This document shows, one piece after another, positions 22,919 to 35,090 of a stretch of 64,000 bases of DNA. A program made the position numbers and the translations under genes. Source of the stretch: Uranotaenia lowii (lineage: Eukaryota; Arthropoda; Insecta; Diptera; Culicidae). The stretch lies in contig NC_073692.1 in NCBI RefSeq assembly GCF_029784155.1, positions 64,173,275 through 64,237,274 of the forward strand, written 5' to 3'. The notes under the pieces are model-generated. The model ran no database searches and was not told where the DNA came from. It worked only from the letters and a program-made list of their open reading frames with translations. Numbering within the stretch: position 1 is the first letter of the stretch; each line of letters starts with the position of its first letter.

Positions 22919-25900
22919 TTCATATTTGAAACATACTTGAATCATTATTGAATCATATTTAAATAATATTTGAAACATATTTGAATCATATTTGAAATAT
23001 ACTTGAATCATTATTGAATCATATTTAAATAATATTTGAAACATATTTGAAACATATTTGAATCATATTTAAATCATATTTGAATCATATTTGAATCATA
23101 TTTGAATCTTAATTGCATCATATTTGAATCATATTTGAAATATATTTGAATCAGATTTGAATCATATTTGAATCATATTTGAATCATATTTGAATCATAT
23201 TTGAATCATATTTGAATCATATTTGAATCATATTTGAATCATATTTGAATCATATTTGAATCATATTTGAATCATATTTGAATCATATTTGAATCATATT
23301 TGAATCATATTTGAATCATATTTGAATCATATTTGAATCATATTTGAATCATATTTGAATCATATTTGAATCATATTTGAATCATATTTGAATCATATTT
23401 GAATCATATTTGAATCATATTTGAATCATATTTGAACCATATTTAAATCATATTTGAATTATATTTGAATCATATTTGAATCATATTTGAATCATATTTG
23501 AATCATATTTGAATCATATTTGAATCATATTTGAATCATATTTGAATCATATTTGAATCACATTTGAATCATATTTTAATCATATTTGAATCATATTTGA
23601 ATCATATTTGAATCATATTGGAATCATATTTGAATCAATTTTGAATCATATTTAAATCAAATTTAAATCTAATTTGAATCACATTCGAATCAAATTTGAA
23701 TCAAATTTGAATCATTTTTTAATGGTATTTAAATCTTATTTCTCATCATATTTGAATTATTTTTTAATCATAACTGAATCATTTTTCAATAATATTTTAA
23801 TCATATTTGAATCACATTTGATTTTTTTTGTATTATACTTAAATCATATTTTAAACATATTTGGATCATATTTGAATCATAATTGAATCATATTTAAATC
23901 ATATTTGAATCATATTTGAATAATATTTGAATCATATTTGAATCATATTAGAATCATTTTTGAATAATATTGAAATCATATTACAATCATATTTAAATCA
24001 TATTACAATCATATTTGAATTATAGTTTCATATATTTATTCAATTGTGGCTTAAAAAAATAAATGAAATATAATTTAAGTAAGATTCTAATATGATTGTG
24101 ACATGATTCAAATATGATTAAAAAAATGATTCAAATATGATTCACATATGATTCAAAAATGATTCAAATATGATTCAAATATGATTCAAATATGATTCAA
24201 ATATGGTTCAAATTTGATCAAAAAATGATTCAAACTGATTCAAAAATTATTCAAATATGATTAAATAATGATTCAAATGTGATGCAAATATGATTCAGAA
24301 ATGATTTCTTTATGGTTAAAAAATTATTCAATTAAGATGAATCATATTTGAACAGTATTTGAATCATATTTGAGTCATATTTGAATCATATTTGAATCAT
24401 ATTTGAATTATATTTGGATCATATTTGAATCATATTTGAATCATATTTGAATCATATTTGAATCATATTTGAATCATATTTGAATCATATTTGAATCATA
24501 TTTGAATCATATTTGAATCATATTTGAATCATTTTTAAATCATATAAGAATCATATTAGAATCATATTCGAATCAAATTTTAATCATATTTTAATCATTT
24601 TTTAATCATATTTGAATCAAATTTAAATCATATTTGAATTATTATAAGAATCAAATATGACTAAAATATGATTTAGATAGGATTTTGATATGACTCAAGT
24701 ATGATTCAAATTTGATTCAAATATGATTCAAATATGATGCAAATATGATTCAAATATGATTCAAATATGATTCATTTATGATTCAAATCTGATTCAAATA
24801 TGATTCAAATATGGTTCAAATAAGATTCAAATATGATTCAAATATGATGCAAATATTATTAAAAAATGGGTAAAAAAATGATTGAAAATTATTCAAATAT
24901 GATTCTTCAATGATTCAGATATGATTCAAATATTATTCAAACATGATTCAAATATGATGAATCATATTGGAATAATATCATGAATCACATTTGAATCATA
25001 TCTGAATCATATTTCAATTCATATATTTATTCAATTGTGGCTAAAAAAATAAATGAAATATAATTTAAGTAAGATTCTAATATGATTGTGACATGATTCA
25101 AATATGATTAAAAAAATGATTCAAATATGATTCACATAGGATTCAAAAATGATTCAAATATGATTCAAATATGGTTCAAATTTGATCAAAAAATGATTCA
25201 AATTGATTCAAAAATTATTCAAATATGATTAAATAATGATTCAAATGTGATGCAAATATGATTCAGAAATGATTTCTTTATGGTTAAAAAATTATTCAAT
25301 TAAGATGAATCATATTTGAACAGTATTTGAATCATATTTGAATCATATTTGAATCATATTTGAATCATATTGAAATCATATTAGAATCATATTAGAATCA
25401 TATTCGAATCAAATTTTAATCATATTTGAATCATATTTTAATCATTTTTTAATCATATTTGAATCAAATTTAAATCATATTTGAATTATTATAAGAATCA
25501 AATATGACTAAAATATGATTAAGATAGGATTTTAGTATGACTCAAGTATGATTCAAATTTGATTCAAATATGATTCAAATATGGTTCAAATAAGATTCAA
25601 ATATGATTCAAATATGATTCAAATATGATTCAAATATGATTCAAATATGATTCAAATATGATTCAAATATGATTCAAATATGATTCAAATATGATTCAAA
25701 TATGATTCATTTATGATTCAAATCTGATTCAAATATGATTCAAATATGGTTCAAATAAGATTCAAATATGATTCAAATATGATGCTAATATGATTAAAAA
25801 GTGGGTAAAAAAAATGATTGAAAATTATTCAAATATGATTCTTCAATGATTCAGATATGATTCAAATATTATTCAAACAGTATTCAAATTTGATGAATCA

Positions 25901-26372
25901 TATTGGAATAATATCATGAATCACATTTGAATCATATCTGAATCATATTTCAATCTTATTTAAATAATATTTGAATCATATTTGAATCTTATTTGAATCA
26001 GATTTGAATCATAATTGAATCATATTTGAATCATATTTGAAAAATATTTGAATCATATTTGAATCATATTAGAATCGTCATTGAATCATAAGTTAATCAT
26101 ATTTGAATTCTATTTGAATCATATTTTAATCATACTTGAATTATATTTGAATTATATTTAAATCATATTTGAATCATATTTGACTCAAATTTTAATCATA
26201 TATGAATCCAATTTGAATCAAATTTAAATTAAATTTGAATTATATTTGAATCATATTTGAATCATATTTGAATCATATTTGAATCATTTTTGAATCATAT
26301 TTGGATCGTTTTTATTAAAATTTCAATAATATTTGAATCGTATTTATGTATATTTAAATCATATTTGAATCA
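22919..26372. repeat. 11-bp satellite array, unit CATATTTGAAT
   Basis: About 3.4 kb is built from an 11-bp unit. The best-conserved runs are 23160-23440 and 24415-24530. The orientation switches repeatedly: forward to about 24020, reverse 24070-24330, forward to 24650, reverse to 24955, forward, reverse 25080-25300, forward to 25495, reverse to 25895, then forward. A segment starting TATATTTATTCAATTGTGGC at 24031 is duplicated at 25022. The unit is not a multiple of three and gives no long frames. Confidence 0.95.
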
Positions 26373-26377
26373 TATTA

Positions 26378-27084
26378 TTCATTTTTGTCATTTTTATCAT
26401 TTTTGTAATTTTTGATATTTTTGTTGTTTTTGTAATTTTTGTCATTTTTGTCATTTCTATAATTTTTGTAATTTTTGCCATTTTTGTCATTTTTGTCATT
26501 TTTGTCATTTTTGTCATTTTTGTCATTTTTGTACGCGAATAACCAAAAGTTGGTTAAAACGTCTCTAATAAAATAAAATTGTCATTTTTGTCATTTTTGT
26601 CATTTTTGTCATTTTTGTCATTTTTGTCATTTTTGTCATTTTTGTCATTTTTGTCATTTTTGTCACTTTTGTCATTTTTGTCATTTTTGTCATTTTTGTC
26701 ATTTTTGTCATTTTTGTCATTTTTGTCATTTTTGTCATTTTTGTCATTTTTGTCATTTTTGTCATTTTTGTCATTTTTGTCATTTTTGTCATTTTTGTCA
26801 TTTTTGTCATTTTTGTCATTTTTGTCATTTTTGTCATTTTTGTCATTTTTGTCATTTTTGTCATTTTTGTCATTTTTGTCATTTTTGTCATTTTTGTCAT
26901 TTTTGTCATTTTTGTCATTTTTGTCATTTTTGTCATTTTTGTCATTTTTGTCATTTTTGTCATTTTTGTCATTTTTGTCATTTTTGTCATTTTTGTCATT
27001 TTTGTCATTTTTGTCATTTTTGTCATTTTTGTCATTTTTGTCATTTTTGTCATTTTTGTCATTTTTGTCATTTTTGTCATTTTT
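26378..27084 (+). repeat. 9-bp satellite array, unit CATTTTTGT (second locus)
   Basis: The array directly follows the 11-bp satellite. A degenerate leader (26378-26531) is separated from a nearly perfect array (26581-27084, one T-to-C change at 26666) by a unique 49-bp spacer beginning ACGCGAATAACC. As at the other loci, the long apparent proteins in several frames are repeat artefacts. Confidence 0.95.
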
Positions 27085-29984
27085 ATTTGGTTTTGGCTTA
27101 TTCATGGCCACTTTCAAAAAGTACAACGAGAAAAAAATTTCATGCATTGTTTTTCGACGATTTATTGCCACACTTCGGCGATTCCATCAATTCGGTTATC
27201 AACACGTCTTCATCGCCGAAACTGTGCTACAAAAAAAATCATACGCTCAGTTCAGCTCAGGTCCCTCGAAGGCAGACGAATATTTATAGCGAATAATCAC
27301 CATTATTAAGCATTCGGGAGTATAAACTTCGGTTGACACGAGAGCTGCCTGTATGCCAGTCAAGGCACAGGTAAAGTGTGCTTACATTTCCAAGACACCG
27401 AAATTCCATCGCATACACTTTATTAGGAGGCCCATTATTCAGCCGAAAGGAAACTCGGTTAAAAAGTCGAATTTTGCACGTTTTTTTGTGTGCTTTTTGC
27501 TGGTTTGTTTTCGGAAGTTTAACACTTCTCCCCTCGAAGAAAGGAAACAATCCTCCGAAGAAAAAAAAGTAAACAAAAGATTGCAATCGTCGGCACGCCG
27601 AAACGGTGCAACAAATCCCCGAAATAATAAGCCTCCGATGATTAAAGCTCCCTAAAATAAAGAGAGCGCACGAAAAGATGCTATCACTTATTGAAAAGGG
27701 GGGAAACAACAAATTAAAAAAAAAATAAAGAAAAGAGAACACCGAAATCGTTAACTCTTCTTTCTCGGGACCTCGGATGGTTCCAGGATGTTTTTTTTGT
27801 GGTGGTTGTTATTAAAATATTTATTTTCATTCAATTTGTTTAACGATGAAAATAACCATGTAACGAACGTTTTGCCTTAGGCTTTCGGAGGTGCTTTTTT
27901 CCTTTTCGGAAGGATGTTCTCAGGATGTTGTAATCATAGCTAGCATAAATTAAAATTAATTTTTGCTTGGTTCAGGTATATTTGATGACTTTATTTGCAG
28001 CAAAATATGAAGCCACAAACCGGAAATTTGACCTACAAAAATAATATAAAAATTTGGGGTTCCTTTCAAGGAAAAATTAAAAGTTTACGGTTGTTATTAC
28101 AAAAACAATACTCGTACAAAACTTTGTTTCCGATCTCATTTTTATAATTCAAATATTACAAAGAAAACTCCTTCAAAAACTTTGTCAACCAATTTTCCAT
28201 TGTGTCATTTTCCATTCATTTTCTTACAACACCGAGTTGGGCGATGTAAAGGTCATAACGTGACTTGAAAGTTCTACGACGACTTGCGTATCCCTCTGTA
28301 AATGGCTGGCCTACATTTTCGGTTGGCCTTTTGTTCCATTTTTATTTTTCCGTGGAACAACCCCTTTCGCTAAAGATCGAATCCGGAACACCTTTTCACC
28401 TGATTTTCTGTTTTTCATCATCTTTTCGACACACCCCCGAAAAAACACACCCACATCTCACCAACCCCAACATATAAGCTGGAGGCGTTGATTGTTTGGA
28501 AACAAGCGACGCCGTTTGGTTCATTCACCAAAAAAAAAGCCAAAAATCTACTTCCTACGACGACGACAAAACAACAGCAGCACCGGCTGTCGCCGACGAT
28601 TTTCTACCGTGCTGTCATTGCGTTTTGCCAGTCAGTCTGTTATTATTGGTGCAATTTTTTTTTCGTTTTTGGGCTTTTGGTCGGGAGCTCTTTCAATAGG
28701 AGTGTATGTGGAATAAAAAAACAGAAAGGATTCTCCAACTCCGACTCCTGGATCATGCGTCTCCCTACGCAGTTGCTCCTCACTTTCGTTCTATTTCGAC
28801 CAGAAGTTTGAGCCATCAAACGTGGGGAGATGGTTCAAAAGTTGCAGAATTTATTTTAAAATATTTATATCATGTGTAAATTTTAATGATGTGACACGAG
28901 TCTTTTCTTTGTGTTTCAGGAACCTTTCAATTTCAGCAGTGATGCTGTTGTGGTACAAATTAGAGATCTGTGTTACTTTGCGTCGAGATAGGGTTTTCGA
29001 AAACTGCGAAAGATTTTAAAATAGTGCCTTGAAGTATGCAATGCCTAAAGGGGTTTTGGCACCTCCTACGCAGTTTTACGCTAGAGAGATATAAATCTGC
29101 CATCTGTCATATTTCTATAAAAAAAATATTTCAAACATATGACGGTACTGAAGCAGAATCACGTTAAGGTGACGAGAAAACATCTAGATTTTAAATAAAT
29201 TCAACTGTAAAATAAATCCTTGTATAATGAACAAATGACCAGCCATATTTTTTCACTCCTCAGCTGTTCAATAAAAAAAAACCGTTTGAATGGAATGCAA
29301 AAAGTTATTTTTAATTTTATAAAAATTCCAGGTGTTAAAACTGACATTTAGCTATTGGAATGAACTAGATTATTCTATTTGAATTTTCTATTTTGCTTAA
29401 CACCAACTTTACCTTTACTTTTATAGCAAGGATGTTGATTTTAAATTGATCAATTTCGTTTTTTACATATTTTTATCGATCAATTTCATATTTTTATTTA
29501 CATCGATCTTAGAACGGATTTTAATAAAAACTGCTTGGTTTTTCCCGGATTTATTCATTTTATTTGCTAAATTTATCAAAAAGTTCAAATTGAGTATGAT
29601 TTGATTTTCTGGTCCGAAAACTAACTTTGCAGGATTATTTCCATAAAAATTTATTACAAATTTTTTTTTCAAACATTGAACAAAATTGTATGTGCTTCAA
29701 CGAAAGAATACAGTTTCAAGTGATTTTTGCATATTTTTTTCTTTGATTTTATTCGAATAATGCATACATTTTGTTTATATTTGTCCGGATATTGCCCGGT
29801 TTTTGTAATTGAGTAGGTATATGGAATTTAATGCCCGGTTTTGCCGAATTTTTCAAAAAAAAATTTTTCCGGAACTGTCAGGCCCTGAAACGTGCTTGAA
29901 AATTTCTGGAATACTTATATAGAATCACATCGTTTTTGGCACCGTTCGCACTTCGCCCGCCCATAGAAACGCTAGATCAGATAA
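27085..29984. other. No confirmed gene
   Basis: The parts at 27085-27780 and 28200-28820 are less AT-rich and non-repetitive, with Ser/Lys- and Thr/Lys-coding short frames that have no domain or splice support. The part at 29700-29900 contains CCCGG-rich short repeats near an ACTGTCAGGCCCTGAA text that may be a decayed transposon end. Confidence 0.35.
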
Positions 29985-30491
29985 AGGGCCGTTCAGATAT
30001 CACGTGGACAGAAAAATGAGATTTTTGAACCCCTCTTCCCTCTACGTGAACAAGCGTGGACATTTGACAAACCCCTACCCTCCTCCCTGGATGTCCACGT
30101 GGACAGATTTGAATTTTTTTTTTCTAAAGCTAATTTGACAGTTAATAGTCGTGTTTTCTGTTGCCTTTTTGTTATTTAAATGGCTGATTTTGAAATAAAA
30201 ACTAATTAGCATTTCCTGTTATAACATAATTATAAAAAAAATTAATTTCTAAATTATCATATTTATCACTTGTTTTCAAGTGGATATTCATTTTTCAAAC
30301 TTAAACTGGAAAGCTCTGCAATTTTAAGATTTTGATTTAAACATCTTAATATCTAATCACCTTTAGAAAATATTTTTGAAGTCTTTGTCCACGTGAACAT
30401 GACCCAAACCCCTACCCCCCCTCTCCGTGGACATTTCCATGCCCCCCCCCCCCCTCCCTCTCAGTTGTCCAAGTGGTATGTGAACGGCCCC
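29985..30491. mobile_element. PIF/Harbinger-like MITE
   Basis: The ends are AGGGCCGTTCAGATATCACG and, inverted, GGGGCCGTTCACATACCACT, flanked by TAA on both sides (29982-29984 and 30492-30494). The 3-bp TAA duplication with GGGCC ends fits PIF/Harbinger. The inner arms repeat GTCCACGTG motifs and C-rich runs. No transposase frame is present. Confidence 0.7.
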
Positions 30492-30774
30492 TAATTATTT
30501 TTGCTTTGTTAAAATGAAAAAAAATGAATTTAAATTTCATAAAATCTGCCAGCCTATCTTTTCATGCTTACTTCATGCCTATCCTTTGCGCTCATTCTTG
30601 TTTATTATGAAAACAAAACAATTCCTGAGGTAACTAAGTATGGTAACTATCGTTCGTAACGCACTGTGGGAGATTAGGGAGATTAGCATACAAGCAAGCG
30701 GATGTCAGCTGATGTCAATGTCAATGCAGTTGAAATACGAAGTTTTCGCGCTGGTAATTGGCAACCATGCCAAC

Positions 30775-31157
30775 CAGCGACGATGCCAGCAGATCGAGGC
30801 CTTGAGGATAGCATCCTTGTCTCCTAAGCCAACGTTCATGAGATCGAATCCCGGTCGTGACATAACCTGGCACACATAGTATGATGAAGGTTGGCGGTTT
30901 TTAGCATGAGAGAAATGCTAGCCGGGTATACCTTGGAATTTTACGCCTCAATGATGCATCACATGCATGTGGATAGATATTTCAAGGGAACTTAGATTGC
31001 ACTTGAAGATCCTACCTAGATATGTGTGTGCTCGTAGTGCTACCGGTAAACAACTGCAACTTCAACCAATAGTGCAGTAGTGTCAAGTAGCATAGCAAAG
31101 TAAAAATAATAACGCGGGGTAATACCACAATAGATCAACTTAATGGTCGCAGTGGAC
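30775..31157 (+). mobile_element. tRNA-derived SINE
   Basis: The head at 30800-30865 has a tRNA-like region with the B-box-like AGATCGAATCCCGG and matches the minus-strand block at 4024-4105. The body follows. The end at 31125-31155 (CAATAGATCAACTTAATGGT CGCAGTGG) matches a block at 18718. No poly-A tail is obvious, and the exact boundaries are uncertain. Confidence 0.55.
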
Positions 31158-31370
31158 TCTCTCCCCAACAGGAAAAAAACCAGCGACGATAAAAAAATCA
31201 TCAAACACCTCGGCAATCGGCAACCCTTTTTTTGTTTGGTTCCGACACTTGGATATCGCCGTCGCTGATGTTGACGAAAACTCCAGTTTGGAGATTCAGC
31301 GACAATATAAAAGAGGGAGGAAATTATACAATGTAAAAATAATGTATAATATTTGTGCGGAACTCAGGCC

Positions 31371-31966
31371 CCCAGCAAACATTTATGAAGGTATAACGCA
31401 GTAACAACAGAATTATTCAAACAAATATACCAGATAAGAAGATTGTATTAAACTTACCAAAATAGCATATAGCTACAAAAGTGGAGGCGATATATCTACA
31501 ATGACAAGATTCCAACGATTCGATTTCCCAACAAAAAGCAAAATAAAAGAAAAAAAAATTCCTCGACCGAGATTTGAACTCCAGTCCTCCGAGTTCGCAG
31601 ACCGGTATCTTACCACGATGCCAACTCATCAGTTGATATGGTCTACGCTAAAGCTCTATAGGTGAGATTTTCTTTTTACGATCCGGTCAAAGGAAGAGAC
31701 CGGAGAGAGTGTCAATTGAAGGACCGCCCATTTATCGTAAATCAGTTCACTCAAATCGTAAATGTCGAATGAGCATATTCTCAACTTTTTGGAGGCATAT
31801 TTACGAATTGACTAAACTGCTATCCGATTCAATTTCTGTTGGGCAAAGCTTGTCGTAAATGAATGATAGAAAATCACTCAATACCAACGTGTTTACGATA
31901 ATTATTTAAAATGTCTCAATATTCGATTTGGATTATCATTTCTATTACGATTTCATGTTAGCTGGG
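31371..31966. mobile_element. CCCAGC-ended inverted-repeat element
   Basis: It starts CCCAGCAAACAT and ends ATGTTAGCTGGG, a short imperfect terminal inverted repeat about 600 bp apart. Similar CCAGCAAACAT starts occur near 19387 and 38022 without a visible partner. A tRNA-like block lies inside at 31567-31640. I cannot assign the superfamily. Confidence 0.45.
31567..31640 (-). mobile_element. tRNA-like SINE head
   Basis: The minus strand reads TTGGCATCGTGGTAAGATAC ... GGAGTTCAAATCTCGGTCGA, with A-box- and B-box-like blocks at roughly tRNA spacing, then a T-rich run. The arms do not make a full cloverleaf by eye, so I call it a tRNA-derived SINE fragment rather than a tRNA gene. Confidence 0.5.
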
Positions 31967-32149
31967 CCCTTATCCTTCCAGTGGCTGCCCTTTCATTTCT
32001 TATCGCTTCTAGCCAACTCTTATTTGTTAAAAACGAGTTTGAAAAGTTAGGTCACTACACGGAAAATAATATAAAGGTAAAATTTACCGAGATAGCAAGG
32101 TGAACGCTCGCGGAAGCCGAAAAAGTAACTTCTACCTTTTCGAGGTGAA

Positions 32150-32395
32150 ACTCACCTGACAGTGAGGTAAAGTTTACCTGAATCGAGCAGACTAAAAAAG
32201 TACAATTTTCCGAGAAAAAAAGGTGAACCCAAAAAGGTAAATCTTACCTCGTAGCGAAATGAAGTTCACCTGAATCGAGCTGAATAAAAAAGTACAATTA
32301 ACCTAGAAAAAAAGGTAAAACTTACCTCGCACCAAGGTGAGTTTGACCTGGATTGAGCTAAAAAATTGTACAATACATCTAGAAAAAAGTTACTA
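32150..32395. repeat. Three-copy tandem repeat, about 80-90 bp unit
   Basis: The phrase CCTGAATCGAGC..A.TAAAAAAGTACAAT recurs near 32178, 32269 and 32347, each followed by a GAGAAAAAAAGGT or AGAAAAAAAGGT stretch and a TTACCT block. The repeat lies in the left subterminal region of the TIR element. Confidence 0.6.
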
Positions 32396-32522
32396 TTTGC
32401 CTAACCCGTTTAATGAGGTTAAGTTGTGTTGTCAGTCAGGAACAACAGGCTTTGTGCCCTATATGTGAAAATCGGAATAGGTCACATAAAACCAGTGACC
32501 AGTGACATATGTCACGTGACAT

Positions 32523-32918
32523 TCAGCTTAACAGATAAGCTGAATTTCGATTGAAAATTTCAATACTTTCCGCTACATCTAACTTCAGCGAATTACTGTT
32601 CAACGATCGAAGTAAAGAAATATTTTCTTGATCGATCAAATGGCCTGTTTCACAGATGTGTAAAGCTACTGAAGATCTAGGATTCTGTGAAGGAAGAACT
32701 TTTTTCTTCGAATCTGATTTGGCAATTGCCAAATGTTCTTCGAATCTATCTATTAACTTCCTTTTTGTTTGTCCAATGTATACCTTATCACAGTCAGAAC
32801 AACTGATCTTGTACACACCGGATCTATGTAGAAGTTCCACCGGATCTTTTGTTGATCCTAAAATGGATTTCCAATGGTAGTTCCAATAATCAACAAAATA
32901 CTGAAAGAGGTCTTTCAA
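32523..32918 (-). pseudogene. Penelope-like retroelement C-terminus with GIY-YIG endonuclease domain
   Basis: The 131-residue frame contains the linker LGSTKDPVELLHRSGVYKIS, then the GIY-YIG signature split as GVYKISC and KVYIGQTKRKL, followed by DRFEEHL. Penelope-like elements carry a GIY-YIG nuclease after their reverse transcriptase, where it nicks target DNA. The first 15 or so residues may be out of family. Upstream (32919-33020) the frame is closed and the reverse transcriptase is missing, so this is a 5'-truncated remnant. It lies within the 32056-33419 TIR element. Confidence 0.8.
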
Positions 32919-33419
32919 ATACTGTAGCTGAATTCAAAGGAATCTTCGACTACTTTGAAATCATAGTTTCATTCAGCAGTTCTTCAAACCTTTGATTATC
33001 CTCCAGATATTATTCCGGAAAAGCCGGACCTGACCGGATTAGTCGAAAGGAGAAGTGGCCATGGTGGCTCGGAAGAACGCGAAGCCAAATTGTCACGAGC
33101 CTGGCTAAGCAAGTACTTGCGTCAATAATAAAGTCTATTTATCTCAAATAAATATACATAAATTGTTTAAATAAATTCAGGTTTTGTTTAATTTTCATTG
33201 CAGAAACCAACCAAACCTACTAGCATTTACCTTTTAAATCAGTGAATGGAAAAACGGTACTATTTACTATTTTGCAAGGTGAATGCGAAAAAGGTAAAAT
33301 TTACCCTTTTGCCAGGGGAATTGAAAAAAGGTAAAATTTACCTTTTTGCTAGGTGAATGAAATAAAAAGGTATAATTCACCGAGAAAGCTGGGTGGGTTT
33401 TTTTTTTATTTTCCGTGTA

Positions 33420-34374
33420 TTGGTAGTCCATTAGTGTGCCTAGTTTCAAAATAGGGTGACCTGAAATGCCGATCTGCTCATTTTATATTTACCTTTCAAA
33501 GATGTTATTAAAAAAAACCGACGGTGGCGCAATTCACATAAAGCTCCAAATTTCTAGTTCGGAATTGAACTCTTCAAAACTTGTTAGAATATTCACGTAA
33601 AAAACTTCTTCTTATTTTTGAGACTGAAGCCAGTAAATACTGATTTTTTTTTAGAGATTAACATTTACAATAGTATATTGAACGAAAAAGTTTTGTGTTA
33701 TCAGTGATCCGAAATTTTCTTTTTTAGTTTTTTTTTTCAAACATTTATTCTTTTTGCAATTTTTATTCATTTTTCAATATCTTAAGAATGGAAGAAATCA
33801 GAAATTTTAGCTCTTCCTAAACAAAGTGACTTTTTTCTTTTAAGAATTTTGTTGATTTTTTTTTCCAATGTTTGGCCGTGTGATCTCGTATAGTGCAACT
33901 CAGTGCCATGTTTTGTTGATTTTTCTGTGAGTTCTCTGCTACTTTGATCATGAGGTGTTACAGCTCTGTGCGCTAGTGGTGAATCCTCTTGGAAAATTAG
34001 CTTTTTCTGACATTTATGAATTGTGAAATGAAAACTCATATGGCCCACAACAGTCGATGTACCTTTCGTTTTCTTTGATTTTCTTTGGGACAGAATGTCG
34101 TCACTCTCCTTATAGGCACTCTAGTCACGAGGTAGTTGTATTCACCTAACTTAATAAAACCAGTGGTAGTCCTAAAGAACCTACAAGAACATACAGTCCA
34201 CATTATTGGCATCATGTTCACAACATGAAATGGCCCTTCGAAGCTTTCGAACTGGATCGAGCAAGCGGCATATACCGACAGATAACACCGCTCCAAGATG
34301 GTGGTTTAGATAGTTTTGGCATAGTTCTGGCATAGTTCTGTTATAGTTCTGTTTCCTATTTTGCTGCCAATACT
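33420..34374. other. No gene
   Basis: The frames at 33782-34456 overlap each other and lack domains. At 34319-34350 ATAGTTCTG is repeated three times just before the RTE fragment. Confidence 0.4.
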
Positions 34375-35090
34375 TGCTTTGCTGACGATATTGACATAAT
34401 CGGCAGATCACCTGCAGCGGTGGAGGAAACCTACCGAAAACTGAAACTTGTAGCAAGAAGGTTTGGGTTGATGATTAATATGTCCAAGACGAAGTATATG
34501 CTGCCATGCGGATCCGAGACCGACCAACCCCCTTTTCCAGGCGACGAACTGGAGATAGTCGAAGACTTTCTCTATCTCGGCTCACTAGTGACCGCAGACT
34601 ATGATATCAGCCATGAGAATCGAAAAGGCTTAGTTCTCGCACGAAGTGTAACCTGTACATGACGCTCATTGGACCGATTGTCCTCTACGGGCACGAGCCG
34701 TGGATATTGCTCGAGGAGGACCTGCGTACACTCGGAGTATTCGAGCGACGAGTGTTAAGAACCATCTTTGGCGGCGTGCAGGAGAACGAAGTGTGGAGGC
34801 GAATGATGAATTACGAGTGTCCGGAAGGTGGTGAAGGCTCGTCGGATACGCTGGGCAGGACATGTTGCGATAATGTCGGACGGCTGTCCTGCAAAACAGG
34901 TATTCGCTGCCAATCCGGTAGGAAAGAGACGAGCAAGGGCGCAACGCGCGAGGTGATTAGATCAAGTGGATTTTAATCTGGCGAATGTGGGATGTTCGAA
35001 AAATTTGAGACGACGATTGCCATGGGCCAAGTGAATTGGAGGAATATTATTCCTCAGGTTATGTCAGGAGACGGAAAACGGTGTAAATAA
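34375..35090 (+). pseudogene. RTE-type LINE, 5'-truncated reverse transcriptase tail
   Basis: The frame opens directly at the polymerase motif (FADDIDIIG), then VEETYRKLKLVARRFGLMIN and KTKYM, and LYLGSLVT. A frameshift near 34660 leads to IVLYGHEPWILLEEDLRTLG, FERRVLRTIFGGVQENEVWR and a decayed end with at least one more frame change. The order and phrases are those of the RTE clade ORF2 C-terminus (after the polymerase palm). The endonuclease and most of the reverse transcriptase are absent, as expected for a 5'-truncated LINE copy. The coding sense runs to about 35090. Confidence 0.85.

Larger units (their letters stand above)
32056..33419. mobile_element. TIR element with TACACGGAAAATAA ends
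   Basis: A 14-bp perfect inverted repeat (TACACGGAAAATAA / TTATTTTCCGTGTA) bounds 1.36 kb. The subterminal parts on both sides are full of GGTAAAATTTACC-like short palindromes and AGGTGAA/TTCACCT pairs. A Penelope-type coding remnant (32523-32918) lies in the middle and was probably inserted later. No transposase is seen and the superfamily is unknown. Confidence 0.55.

Noticed and set aside
22919..26372. CRISPR array
   Set aside because: The repeat is a tandem 11-bp unit with no spacers, in a eukaryotic transposon-rich context.
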